Assembly: GCF_900104525.1 (NCBI RefSeq)
Contig: NZ_LT629711.1
Location: 1,426,001 to 1,490,000 of the forward strand
DNA: 64,000 nt
Direction: 5' to 3'
DNA from: Pedococcus dokdonensis
GTDB taxonomy: Bacteria > Actinomycetota > Actinomycetes > Actinomycetales > Dermatophilaceae
This document shows positions 35,746-43,548 of the stretch, in pieces (position 1 is the stretch's first letter; the number at the start of each line of letters is the position of its first letter). A program made the position numbers and the translations under genes. The notes under the pieces were generated by a model, which saw only the letters and a list, made by a program, of their open reading frames with translations, was not told where the DNA came from and made no database searches.

Positions 35746-38694
35746 ATGGGTGCCCAGCCAGTCCTGGTCGGTCGCGAGCCCCAGCGAGCGGCCCTGCGTG
35801 CCGTCGTCCAGCGCGCCGCCGCCGGCGAGCCCGGCATGTTCTTGCTGCACGGTGAGGCGGGCATCGGCAAGACGAGCCTGGTCCGCGAGGCGGCTGCAGT
35901 GGGAGGTCAGACTGGTTGTCACGTCTTGTTCGGGCGTTGCCTCCGCTTCGGCGCCGACGTCACCAGCTATGTCCCCTTCACGCAGGCCTTCAATCAATGG
36001 CTACGAACAGCGAACAGCGACAGCCTCGACCGTCTTGCTCCCCACCGGGACCTGGACGACCTCGTCCCAGCCCTGACCGACCGGTCAGGTGGGCTCGCGC
36101 TGCTCCAGATCGGGGCGGCCGTGGGCCGCATCCAGGACGACGGGCCGACGGTCCTGGTGGTCGACGATCTCCAATGGTCCGACCCCAGCTCCCTGGACGT
36201 GCTCTCGTACCTCGTCGCGGGCTTCGTCCCTGGCCAACGGCTGGCCATCCTCGCGACTTATCGGGACACCGACCTCGGTGAGGGCCACCGTCTCCACGGC
36301 TGGCTGGCCGACGCGCTTCGGATGCCATCGGTGTCGCAGGCGGCGTTGGGGCGCATGGACGCGTGGACCGTCGAGGAGCTGGTACTGGCCAGGGGTGCTG
36401 CCGGAACCGCTCCCGGCCTGGCTGAGGAGGTGCTGCGCCGATCGGGCGGAAACCCTTATCTGGCCGATCTCCTCATCGCCGAGGCCGGGTCGTCGGACGA
36501 GCGAGAGCAGCCGGGCGGACGACGGCTGGTCGATGCTCTGTCGGCCTCGTGGCACCGTCTCTCCGCACCCGGTCGACGGGTGACGCAGCTGCTCGCGGTG
36601 GCTGGCGCACCAGTGGCCTACCCGGTGCTGCGGGACCTCGCGGCCCTCCACGGAATTGCCCCGGACGGCACGTCGACCGCCTTGGCCGAAACGGCAGCGC
36701 AGGGGATCACCGTCGAGACCGAGACCGGCGCGATCTGGTTCCGGCACCCACTGCTGGCGGAGACCATCGCGGGGAGCATGCGTCACCAGGAGAGGGTCGA
36801 CCTGCACGCCGAGCTGGCCGCCCAGTGGCACGGCGCGGTCGACGTGGACGAGCGAGACCGGGCCAACTTCCTGGCCCTGCACTACGTGCAGGCCGGAGCC
36901 AGCGACGAGGCATTCGCCTGGTCCTTACGTGCCGCCGATGAGGCCGGGACCATCCGGGCCAAGGACGAGGAGTCCCACCATCTGTCCACTGCGGCACACC
37001 TGGTGGACCAGCTGTCCCACGCCATGGCGGCAACGGTCGACGACGTCGCACTGCTGATGCGCGCGGGGCGCGCGGCGGAAAGCGCCGGGGACGGGCCAGC
37101 CGCTGTGAGCCACCTCGAGTGTGCACTGGCTCGGGTTGACCGCTCGACCAGTGACTCGAAGCTGCTGGCGGCCCGCATCCTGCTGCACCTGCACACACTG
37201 CGCGACTGGGCCGGAGACGGCTCGACGCCGACAACCACGGACGACCCCCTCGAAGTGCTCGCGCTCACCAAGGACCTGTCCGACTCCGAGGAGCGGGCAC
37301 TCGGCTTCGCGCAACTTGCCTGGGCCGAGATGTGGAATGGCCTAGAGGGAGCAGGCGACCATGCCGAGACGGCAGTACGGCTCGCGGAGCTGGTCGACAC
37401 ACCCCCGGCCCTCATCTGGTCCCTCGGCGCGCGGGCCCTGACCCGCTCGGGGACCGGCGAAGCGGTTGCGGACGCCGAGCGCGCGTTCGCTCTGGCTTTG
37501 GCGCACGGCGACACACGGCTCTACAGCTGGGCCACGGTGTTCGTCGGCAACAGCCTGGAGTCGGCGGGACGTTTCGCCGAGGCGAGCGCGATCGCCGGGA
37601 GCTCGTACCAGACCCTGCGCGACGCCGGCGAGTTCGACTTCGCCGCAGACGTCGGCTGGGGGGCGGCGCTGTGGGACTTCGGACTCGGTCGCTGGCCCCA
37701 GGCCCGGCGGATGGTCCGCGAGCTGCTGACCCTCGCGCGCAGCGACCACAGTGCCATGGGCGCGCGATGCGTCGCGGCGTTGCTGTGCGCCCACGAGGGC
37801 AGGCCTGCCTCCGCCCTCCTGCACCTGCGACGTGCCAGAGAGCTCCGTCCCCATCCGTCACCGGTCGGTGAGCCCTTGGTCGACACCCAGATCCGGGTCA
37901 GTCTCGCTCTCGGGGATCACCGGACGGCCCTCAAGACCATCAGGAAGCACGTCACCGCAGCGCTCCACGTCTACCCACCAACCGCCGACGAGTGGCTCAT
38001 GTACGCGTCCCAGGCCGCCGCCGAGCTCGTCGACCACGGGGACGTGCCCGAGCGGGACGAGGCGCTCCGCCTGCTCGCCCTCATCGAGGCCGCTCGAGGT
38101 CTCGAGCCCCCGCCCTTCGCCCCCGTTGGTCCTCTGGACGCGGTCCACCCAGCCTACGGCGCGCTGCATGCAGCCCAGCGGGCACATTGTCTTGGCGCCG
38201 GAGCCGAGCTGGCTGATCTCTGGGAGGCCGCCTGCGCCGCGACCCTGGCGGCCGGCCTCCGTTACGAGCACGCACGAGCCCTCTACCGTCTGGCGCATCA
38301 CCTGCTCACCCAAGGGCAGGACAGGGCACGGGCGAGCGCGGCACTCGTCACCGCACGAGACATCGCCGTCGACATCGGGGCCGGACCCCTCACCGACGGA
38401 ATCAACAGCCTGGCTGCACAGGCGCACATCGTGCTTCCGTCGACTCGACCCGACGCGGCGCCGTCCCCTGGCCGCACTCTGGCTTTGCCAGCCAATCCGC
38501 CACTGACCCCACGAGAGGAAGAGGTCCTCGTCGGCCTGCTGACCGGGCAGACCTACTCGCAGATCGCCGCGCAGCTGTTCATCAGCGACAAGACGGTCAG
38601 CACCCACGTGTCCAACGTGCTCCGAAAGACCGGCACCGCGAACCGCATCGAGCTGGCCGAGCTGGCGCGACGCGGAAGCGCACCGGGACTCTGA
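35746..38694 (+). CDS. Large LuxR-family ATPase regulator (LAL type)
   Basis: 982 residues. Walker A GEAGIGKTS at about residues 36-44 and Walker B VLVVDDLQWSDPSS; the middle is a long helical repeat region (TPR-like, Ala/Leu-rich). The last 70 residues hold the LuxR HTH, with LTPREEEVLVGLLTGQ and ISDKTVSTHVSNVLRKTG. Such LAL regulators often act on their own cluster or on secondary metabolism, sometimes with an effector-binding middle domain. The target is unknown. Codon use is less G/C-biased than the neighbours (e.g. caatcaatgg, gacttatcgg early on), and it starts 186 bases after the tRNA, so it may be a later arrival. Confidence 0.85.
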   Translation: MGAQPVLVGREPQRAALRAVVQRAAAGEPGMFLLHGEAGIGKTSLVREAAAVGGQTGCHVLFGRCLRFGADVTSYVPFTQAFNQWLRTANSDSLDRLAPHRDLDDLVPALTDRSGGLALLQIGAAVGRIQDDGPTVLVVDDLQWSDPSSLDVLSYLVAGFVPGQRLAILATYRDTDLGEGHRLHGWLADALRMPSVSQAALGRMDAWTVEELVLARGAAGTAPGLAEEVLRRSGGNPYLADLLIAEAGSSDEREQPGGRRLVDALSASWHRLSAPGRRVTQLLAVAGAPVAYPVLRDLAALHGIAPDGTSTALAETAAQGITVETETGAIWFRHPLLAETIAGSMRHQERVDLHAELAAQWHGAVDVDERDRANFLALHYVQAGASDEAFAWSLRAADEAGTIRAKDEESHHLSTAAHLVDQLSHAMAATVDDVALLMRAGRAAESAGDGPAAVSHLECALARVDRSTSDSKLLAARILLHLHTLRDWAGDGSTPTTTDDPLEVLALTKDLSDSEERALGFAQLAWAEMWNGLEGAGDHAETAVRLAELVDTPPALIWSLGARALTRSGTGEAVADAERAFALALAHGDTRLYSWATVFVGNSLESAGRFAEASAIAGSSYQTLRDAGEFDFAADVGWGAALWDFGLGRWPQARRMVRELLTLARSDHSAMGARCVAALLCAHEGRPASALLHLRRARELRPHPSPVGEPLVDTQIRVSLALGDHRTALKTIRKHVTAALHVYPPTADEWLMYASQAAAELVDHGDVPERDEALRLLALIEAARGLEPPPFAPVGPLDAVHPAYGALHAAQRAHCLGAGAELADLWEAACAATLAAGLRYEHARALYRLAHHLLTQGQDRARASAALVTARDIAVDIGAGPLTDGINSLAAQAHIVLPSTRPDAAPSPGRTLALPANPPLTPREEEVLVGLLTGQTYSQIAAQLFISDKTVSTHVSNVLRKTGTANRIELAELARRGSAPGL

Positions 38695-38857
38695 CCCGTC
38701 AGCCCGCGATCTCTCGAACCCTCTGGCCGGCCCACTGGTCGCCGTGGGGGCCGAGGAGGTGCAGCGTGACGCGGTGGAGGATGCCTCGCCCGGGCGAACG
38801 GGGATGACGTGCCGCGGCCGTGGTCGGACCCCCGCCCACGTCGCGCTGGTCGGCGGG

Positions 38858-39235
38858 TCAGCCCGCGAACAGCCCCGCCGCGCGCCAGGCGAAGAAGGCG
38901 ACGGCCAGCACCACCGTCGCCGCGTGCAGCCGCGCGGTGCCGTGCGGCAGGTCAGAGCCGTGCACGAGGACGGCGCGCACGCTGGTGAAGGCGGCCAGTG
39001 CTGCAGCGAGCGGGAGGGCCAGCACCGTGACCACGCCGATCAGCAGCCAGAGCAGGTCGACGCCGACCGGAAGGGAGAGCTCGGTCCCGACGGGCACCAG
39101 CACGAGGAACGCCTCGACAGCGACGCAGGCAGCGGCGACCGCGAGTGCGGCCCGCGCGTCCGCCTGCGCCTCCACCAACGACTCGACGCGTTGGCGCTCG
39201 GCCCGCCGCGTCAGCCGCACCACGGGCTGTGTCAT
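38858..39235 (-). CDS. Small membrane protein, four helices, unknown function
   Basis: 125 residues from the ATG at 39235 (MTQPVVRLTRRAERQRV). A basic N-terminal helix is followed by hydrophobic segments AALAVAAACVAVEAFLVLVPV, VDLLWLLIGVVTVLALPLAAALAAF and LHAATVVLAVAFFAWRAAGLFAG. No family recognised. An ATG 38 bases upstream (39273) would add MRRLPSRGATLAD and is possible. It lies between the LAL regulator and the gluA gene, transcribed opposite to both. Confidence 0.6.
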   Translation of the reverse strand: MTQPVVRLTRRAERQRVESLVEAQADARAALAVAAACVAVEAFLVLVPVGTELSLPVGVDLLWLLIGVVTVLALPLAAALAAFTSVRAVLVHGSDLPHGTARLHAATVVLAVAFFAWRAAGLFAG

Positions 39236-39396
39236 GTCGGCCAGCGTGGCACCGCGGGATGGCAGTCGCCTCATCCCGACATACGAGGCCGAACCGGGCC
39301 AGAAGGAGTGTCGTCGGGGCGCTGCCCGGACACCTGACTCGGTTGCCTTTGGGTGACAACTGGCGACGGTCATCGCAGCGGATCGCCGCAAACCGG

Positions 39397-39402
39397 TAGG
39401 TT
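39397..39402 (+). promoter_or_regulatory. -10 hexamer of gluA (leaderless)
   Basis: TAGGTT, 7 bases before the ATG at 39410. No clear -35. Confidence 0.5.
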
Positions 39403-39409
39403 GCCGGAC

Positions 39410-40150
39410 ATGACGGAGCCACTGGTTGTCCTCAAGGGCGTCAACAAGCACTTCGGCGAGCTGCACGTCCTCCAGGACATCAACCTGTCCATCGACAAGG
39501 GTGAGGTCGTCGTCGTCATCGGGCCCTCGGGGTCCGGCAAGTCGACGTTGTGCCGCACCATCAACCGGCTCGAGACGTTCGAGACCGGTTCCATCACCAT
39601 CGACGGCGCGCCCCTCCCCGAGGAGGGCAAGGAGCTGGCGAAGCTCCGGGCCGACGTCGGCATGGTGTTCCAGTCCTTCAACCTGTTCGCGCACAAGACG
39701 ATCCTCGACAACGTCACGCTCGGCCCGATCAAGGCCCGCAAGATCCCCAAGGCGCAGGCCGAGAAGCGGGCCATGGAGCTCCTCGAGCGGGTGGGCGTCG
39801 CACACCAGGCGCAGAAGTTCCCGGCCCAGCTCTCCGGCGGCCAACAGCAGCGCGTCGCCATCGCCCGGTCGCTCGCGATGGACCCCAAGGTGATGCTCTT
39901 CGACGAGCCGACCTCGGCGCTCGACCCCGAGATGATCACCGAGGTCCTCGACGTCATGGTCTCGCTCGCGAAGGAGGGCATGACCATGGTCGTGGTCACC
40001 CACGAGATGGGGTTCGCGCGCAAGGCCGCCAACCGTGTGGTCTTCATGGCCGACGGCCAGATCGTCGAGGAGAACGACCCCGAGGGCTTCTTCACGGCCC
40101 CCAAGTCTGATCGGGCCAAGGACTTCCTCGGCAAGATCCTCACCCACTGA
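39410..40150 (+). CDS. gluA: Glutamate ABC transporter ATP-binding protein
   Basis: 246 residues. Walker [10 protein letters not shown], signature [14 protein letters not shown], Walker [16 protein letters not shown], and the H-loop [13 protein letters not shown] are typical of polar amino acid importers (GluA/GlnQ class). It drives glutamate uptake with the binding protein and two permeases downstream. Leaderless start. gluB follows 89 bases later, and the genes are collinear gluA-gluB-gluC-gluD as in Corynebacterium glutamicum. Confidence 0.93.
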   Translation: MTEPLVVLKGVNKHFGELHVLQDINLSIDKGEVVVVIGPSGSGKSTLCRTINRLETFETGSITIDGAPLPEEGKELAKLRADVGMVFQSFNLFAHKTILDNVTLGPIKARKIPKAQAEKRAMELLERVGVAHQAQKFPAQLSGGQQQRVAIARSLAMDPKVMLFDEPTSALDPEMITEVLDVMVSLAKEGMTMVVVTHEMGFARKAANRVVFMADGQIVEENDPEGFFTAPKSDRAKDFLGKILTH

Positions 40151-40239
40151 ACCTGCCTGACAGCAAAGACATCCAGACAGCACTGCACTGAAGACCGGGG
40201 CGCACCAGCGCAGCGGAGAACATCCCAGGAGGAAACAGC

Positions 40240-41085
40240 ATGAAGATTCGTCAGATTGGCGCGCTGACCGCCGCATCGGTCCTCGCGCTCGGCCTGGCCG
40301 CCTGCGGCGACAGCGCCAAGGACGGCGGCACCGGAGGCGGTGGCGGCGGGGGGAGCAAGTTCAAGGTCGGCATCAAGTTCGACCAGCCCGGCATGGGCCT
40401 GAAGAAGGGCAACGACTACACCGGGCTCGACGTCGACGTCGCGACCTACGTGGCCAACGAGCTCGGTCACAAGGCCGGCGACATCCAGTGGGTGCAGGCG
40501 CCGTCCGCGCAACGCGAGACGCTCATCTCCACCGGTCAGGTCGACATGGTCGTCGCGACCTACTCGATCAACGACAAGCGCAAGGCCACCGTCTCCTTCG
40601 CCGGGCCGTACTTCATCGCCGGCCAGGACCTGCTCATCCGGGCCGACGACTCGTCGATCACCGGTCCCGACTCGCTGACCGGCAAGAAGCTCTGCTCGGT
40701 GACCGGCTCGACCTCCGCCGAGAACGTCAAGAAGGAGGTGCCCGGCGTCCAGCTGCAGGAGTTCGGCACCTACTCCGAGTGCGTCGCCGCCTTGGTCTCC
40801 AAGGGCGTGGACGCGCTGACGACGGACAACACGATCCTCGCCGGCTACGCCTCGCAGGACCAGTACAAGGGCAAGCTCAAGGTGGTCGGCAAGACCTTCT
40901 CCGAGGAGCGCTACGGGATCGGCATCAAGAAGGGCGACACCGCCACCTGCGACAAGATCAACACCGCACTCGCCAAGATGATCTCGTCCGGTGAGTGGCA
41001 GAAGGCGATCGACAAGAACCTCGGCCCGGCCGGGTTCCAGGTCGACAAGAGCAAGAACCCGCCCAAGCAGGACGCCTGCTCCTGA
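40240..41085 (+). CDS. gluB: Glutamate ABC transporter substrate-binding lipoprotein
   Basis: 281 residues. Signal with lipobox LGLAAC; Cys22 is lipidated and anchors the protein outside. A Gly-rich linker (GGTGGGGGGG) leads to the solute-binding fold: FKVGIKFDQPGMG, GLDVDVATYVANELG and SAQRETLISTGQVDMVVATYSI. A strong ribosome site AGGAGGA is 6 bases before the ATG. It binds glutamate, glutamine or aspartate; which is not visible. A perfect hairpin separates it from gluC. Confidence 0.93.
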   Translation: MKIRQIGALTAASVLALGLAACGDSAKDGGTGGGGGGGSKFKVGIKFDQPGMGLKKGNDYTGLDVDVATYVANELGHKAGDIQWVQAPSAQRETLISTGQVDMVVATYSINDKRKATVSFAGPYFIAGQDLLIRADDSSITGPDSLTGKKLCSVTGSTSAENVKKEVPGVQLQEFGTYSECVAALVSKGVDALTTDNTILAGYASQDQYKGKLKVVGKTFSEERYGIGIKKGDTATCDKINTALAKMISSGEWQKAIDKNLGPAGFQVDKSKNPPKQDACS

Positions 41086-41100
41086 TCCCGTGACCACCGC

Positions 41101-41144
41101 CTTCGGTATGCCGCCCGCCTCCGCGAGCGGGCGGCATACCGAAG
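41101..41144 (+). terminator. Perfect 18-bp hairpin between gluB and gluC
   Basis: CTTCGGTATGCCGCCCGC (41101-41118) pairs perfectly with 41127-41144 around an 8-base loop. It lies inside the operon, so it probably lets some transcripts stop after gluB and gives more binding protein than permease, a pattern known in ABC importer operons. The arms hold the GTATGCCG octamer and its complement. Confidence 0.8.
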
Positions 41145-41184
41145 TGCTTGTCGGCTGTGTGCACCGCTACGGAAGGGTCCCTCT

Positions 41185-41847
41185 GTGGGTGACATCCTGA
41201 GCAACTACGACGTCCTCGGGGCGTTCTGGATGACGATCAAGTTGTCGTTCTTCGGCGCCCTCGGCGCCCTCGTGCTCGGCACGATCGGCGCCGTCATGCG
41301 GGTCTCCCCCGTGGCGATGCTGCGCTTCCTCGGCACGTCCTACGTCAACATCTTCCGCAACACCCCGCTCACGCTGCTGATGGTCGGGAGCGTGCTCGGG
41401 CTCACCTACATCCTGGGGCTGTCGCTCGACCAGGACATCACCCAGAACGCGCTGCGGTGGGCCGGCGTCGTGATCGCGGTCTACCACGGAGCGTTCGTCA
41501 CCGAGGCCCTGCGGTCCGGCGTCAACACGGTTCCGGTGGGGCAGGCCGAGGCGGCCCGGTCGCTCGGCCTGACCTTCGGTCAGACGATGCGCGAGGTGAT
41601 CCTGCCGCAGGCCTTCCGCGGCTCGATCGCGCCGCTCGGCTCGGTCCTCATCGCGCTGATCAAGAACACCACGGTGGCCGCCGTCATCGTGTCGGCCGAG
41701 GCCGCCAGCCTGATGCAGAAGGTGATCGAGGCCGAGGGTGGGTCGTTCAGCATCTTCGCGATCTTCGCGCTGGGCTTCGTCATCCTCACCCTGCCGCTCG
41801 GCATCGGGTTCACCACCCTCTCGCGCCGCCTGGCGGTGAAGCGATGA
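41185..41847 (+). CDS. gluC: Glutamate ABC transporter permease GluC
   Basis: 220 residues from GTG, membrane protein with about five helices. The EAA loop is visible as EAARSLGLTFGQTMREVILPQAFR. It ends ...TTLSRRLAVKR. The stop overlaps the gluD start (ATGA at 41844-41847), so the two permeases are made together. The whole set resembles GluC/GluD of C. glutamicum. Confidence 0.93.
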   Translation: MGDILSNYDVLGAFWMTIKLSFFGALGALVLGTIGAVMRVSPVAMLRFLGTSYVNIFRNTPLTLLMVGSVLGLTYILGLSLDQDITQNALRWAGVVIAVYHGAFVTEALRSGVNTVPVGQAEAARSLGLTFGQTMREVILPQAFRGSIAPLGSVLIALIKNTTVAAVIVSAEAASLMQKVIEAEGGSFSIFAIFALGFVILTLPLGIGFTTLSRRLAVKR

Positions 41848-42722
41848 GCGCCGCCGTCCTCTTCGACGCCCCCGGCCCCCGGGCCCGACGGCGGCACGCA
41901 CTGCTCGCCGTCCTCGGGGCGCTCCTCCTGGTGGTGATCGTCGTCGTCGTGCTGCGCAAGATGCAGAGCGCGGGCCAGCTCGACCCCGCGCTGTGGAAGC
42001 CGTTCATCACCGACCGCTCGGTGTGGCGCGACTACCTCGTGAAGGGTCTGTGGGCGACGCTCAAGGCAGCAGCGATCTCGATCGTCTTCGCCGGGGTCTT
42101 CGGCATCCTGCTCGGCCTGGGTCGGCTCTCGCAGCTCGCCCCGCTGCGGTGGCTCTGCGGCGTGGTCGTCGAGTTCTTCCGGGCGGTGCCGGTCCTGCTG
42201 ATGATGATCTTCGCCTACTTCGGCATCTACACCCGCAGCGACCTGTTCTCCGCGGAGACGGCACCGCTTGCGGCGGTCGTCACCGGCTTGACGCTCTACA
42301 ACGGCTCGGTCATCGCCGAGCTGGTCCGCTCCGGCATCTTCGCCCTGCCCAAGGGCCAGTCCGAGGCGGGGTTGTCGATCGGTCTCACGCCGTCGCAGAC
42401 GTTGCGCAGCATCCAGCTGCCGCAGGCCCTGACCGCGATGCTGCCCGCCCTGATCGGGCAGTTCGTCGTCGTCCTCAAGGACTCGGCGCTCGGCTACCAG
42501 GTCCTCTATCAGGAGCTGTTGACCTGGTCGAAGACGTTGGGCTCGGCGTTCTCCAACACGGTGCCCGCCTACATCGTCTGCGGCGTCCTCTTCATCCTGA
42601 TCAACTACTCCTTGAGCAAGCTCGCGGGACTCGTCCAGCGTCGCCTGTCCCAGCGCGGCCGCGCCACGGTGCGCGAGGCGACCGCCGTCCCCGCAGCCAC
42701 CGGCTCAGCGACGTCGACCTGA
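41844..42722 (+). CDS. gluD: Glutamate ABC transporter permease GluD
   Basis: 292 residues, longer at the N-terminus than GluC: a cytoplasmic MSAAVLFDAPGPRARRRH and first helix LLAVLGALLLVVIVVVVL precede the importer core. The EAA-like loop is EAGLSIGLTPSQTLRSIQLPQAL. The C-terminal 25 residues are Ala/Thr/Arg-rich. Overlaps gluC by 4 bases. A hairpin follows 13 bases after the stop. Confidence 0.93.
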   Translation: MSAAVLFDAPGPRARRRHALLAVLGALLLVVIVVVVLRKMQSAGQLDPALWKPFITDRSVWRDYLVKGLWATLKAAAISIVFAGVFGILLGLGRLSQLAPLRWLCGVVVEFFRAVPVLLMMIFAYFGIYTRSDLFSAETAPLAAVVTGLTLYNGSVIAELVRSGIFALPKGQSEAGLSIGLTPSQTLRSIQLPQALTAMLPALIGQFVVVLKDSALGYQVLYQELLTWSKTLGSAFSNTVPAYIVCGVLFILINYSLSKLAGLVQRRLSQRGRATVREATAVPAATGSATST

Positions 42723-42735
42723 GGGCTCGGCAGGC

Positions 42736-42775
42736 AACGACGAAGGCCCCGGACCTGATGGTCTGGGGCCTCGTT
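42736..42775. terminator. gluABCD terminator, also facing tRNA-Asn
   Basis: AGGCCCC-G-GACC pairs with GGTC-T-GGGGCCT around TGAT, extended by AACGA/TCGTT with a 3-base bulge. On the minus strand it would end the tRNA-Asn transcript. Confidence 0.75.
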
Positions 42776-42785
42776 GGTGGGGTGG

Positions 42786-42858
42786 CTCCCCCGGTTGGAC
42801 TCGAACCAACAACCTGCCGATTAACAGTCGGCTGCTCTGCCAATTGAGCTACAGGGGA
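42786..42858 (-). tRNA. tRNA-Asn (anticodon GTT)
   Basis: 73 bases. The acceptor TCCCCTG pairs with CGGGGGA; the anticodon arm GCCGA-CTGTTAA-TCGGC gives GTT; the T arm holds GGTTCGAGTCC. CCA is encoded just downstream (42785-42783 on the minus strand). Confidence 0.95.
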
Positions 42859-42950
42859 AAGTCCGTCGGCGGTCCCCCGCGTTCGGCGCTGCGCAACCAT
42901 AGCAAAGGATGTGCGGAGTTCTGAAAACGGCTACCCGTGGGCGACGAGGT

Positions 42951-42996
42951 GGTGGCAAACCGCTCCCCGGCACGGCCGACGCGACGGTTTGCCACC
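42951..42996 (-). terminator. Inverted repeat after the dnaG operon
   Basis: GGTGGCAAACCG (42951-42962) pairs perfectly with 42985-42996 around a 22-base loop; it is downstream of the 171-residue gene on the minus strand. Confidence 0.6.
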
Positions 42997-43013
42997 CCCT
43001 CGACAGGTCGCCG

Positions 43014-43037
43014 GGGTCAGAGGGTCAGAGGGTCAGA
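43014..43037. repeat. Three tandem copies of GGGTCAGA
   Basis: Perfect 8-base repeats at 43014, 43022 and 43030. The stop codon of the minus-strand gene 43033-43548 lies in the last copy, so copy number changes would not alter that protein except its end. Confidence 0.6.
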
Positions 43038-43548
43038 GCCCGACCTGCTCGCGCAGGTAGGCCGCGGCTGCCCCGGTGCGGGCGACCAGCTCAGGGTCGT
43101 CGGCCCGGGCGCCACGGCCCAGCACCACCTGCTCCACGAGGCCGCCGCCGGCCAGGTCCTGCCGGATCGCCACCTTGGCCGACCGCCGGGGTCCGAGGTC
43201 GACGCGCTGGGCCAGCACCACGCTCGCCTGCACCCGCTCGCGCAGGGTCTCGGGCACCAGGCTCGACGCCCCGAGGACCCACTGTGAGGGGCGCGACCCG
43301 TCGACCCAGGTCACGGTCAGCTGGGTGAGCTCGGCCGACCAGGTGCCGCCGTCGACCTCGTGCCACGGGCGGTGCACCGTCCGCGCCCCCGCCGCATCGA
43401 CGGCATACAGGGCGTGGTTGGTGGCCACCACGGTGGTGCCGCTGGCCTCCTCGCGGCCCCAGCTGAGCACCCGCTCCCCCGAGCCGAGCTCGACCGCGGT
43501 CCGCACCGGCGCCGGCAGGCGGTCGCCGCGGCGCAACGAGAGCGCCAT
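43033..43548 (-). CDS. Conserved protein of unknown function after dnaG
   Basis: 171 residues, soluble, beta-rich by appearance: MALSLRRGDRLPAPVRTAVELG, GTTVVATNHALYAVDA and WSAELTQLTVTWVDG. I do not recognise a domain. The C-terminus has an acidic helix ending AAAYLREQVGL. The ATG shares a base with the dnaG stop (TGATG), so translation is coupled to dnaG. Similar short genes follow dnaG in many actinobacteria. Confidence 0.65.
   Translation of the reverse strand: MALSLRRGDRLPAPVRTAVELGSGERVLSWGREEASGTTVVATNHALYAVDAAGARTVHRPWHEVDGGTWSAELTQLTVTWVDGSRPSQWVLGASSLVPETLRERVQASVVLAQRVDLGPRRSAKVAIRQDLAGGGLVEQVVLGRGARADDPELVARTGAAAAYLREQVGL

Noticed and set aside
35561..38857. Integrated mobile element behind the tRNA(CAT)
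   Set aside because: No integrase, no second copy of the tRNA 3' end and no att-like repeat found downstream of the LAL gene.
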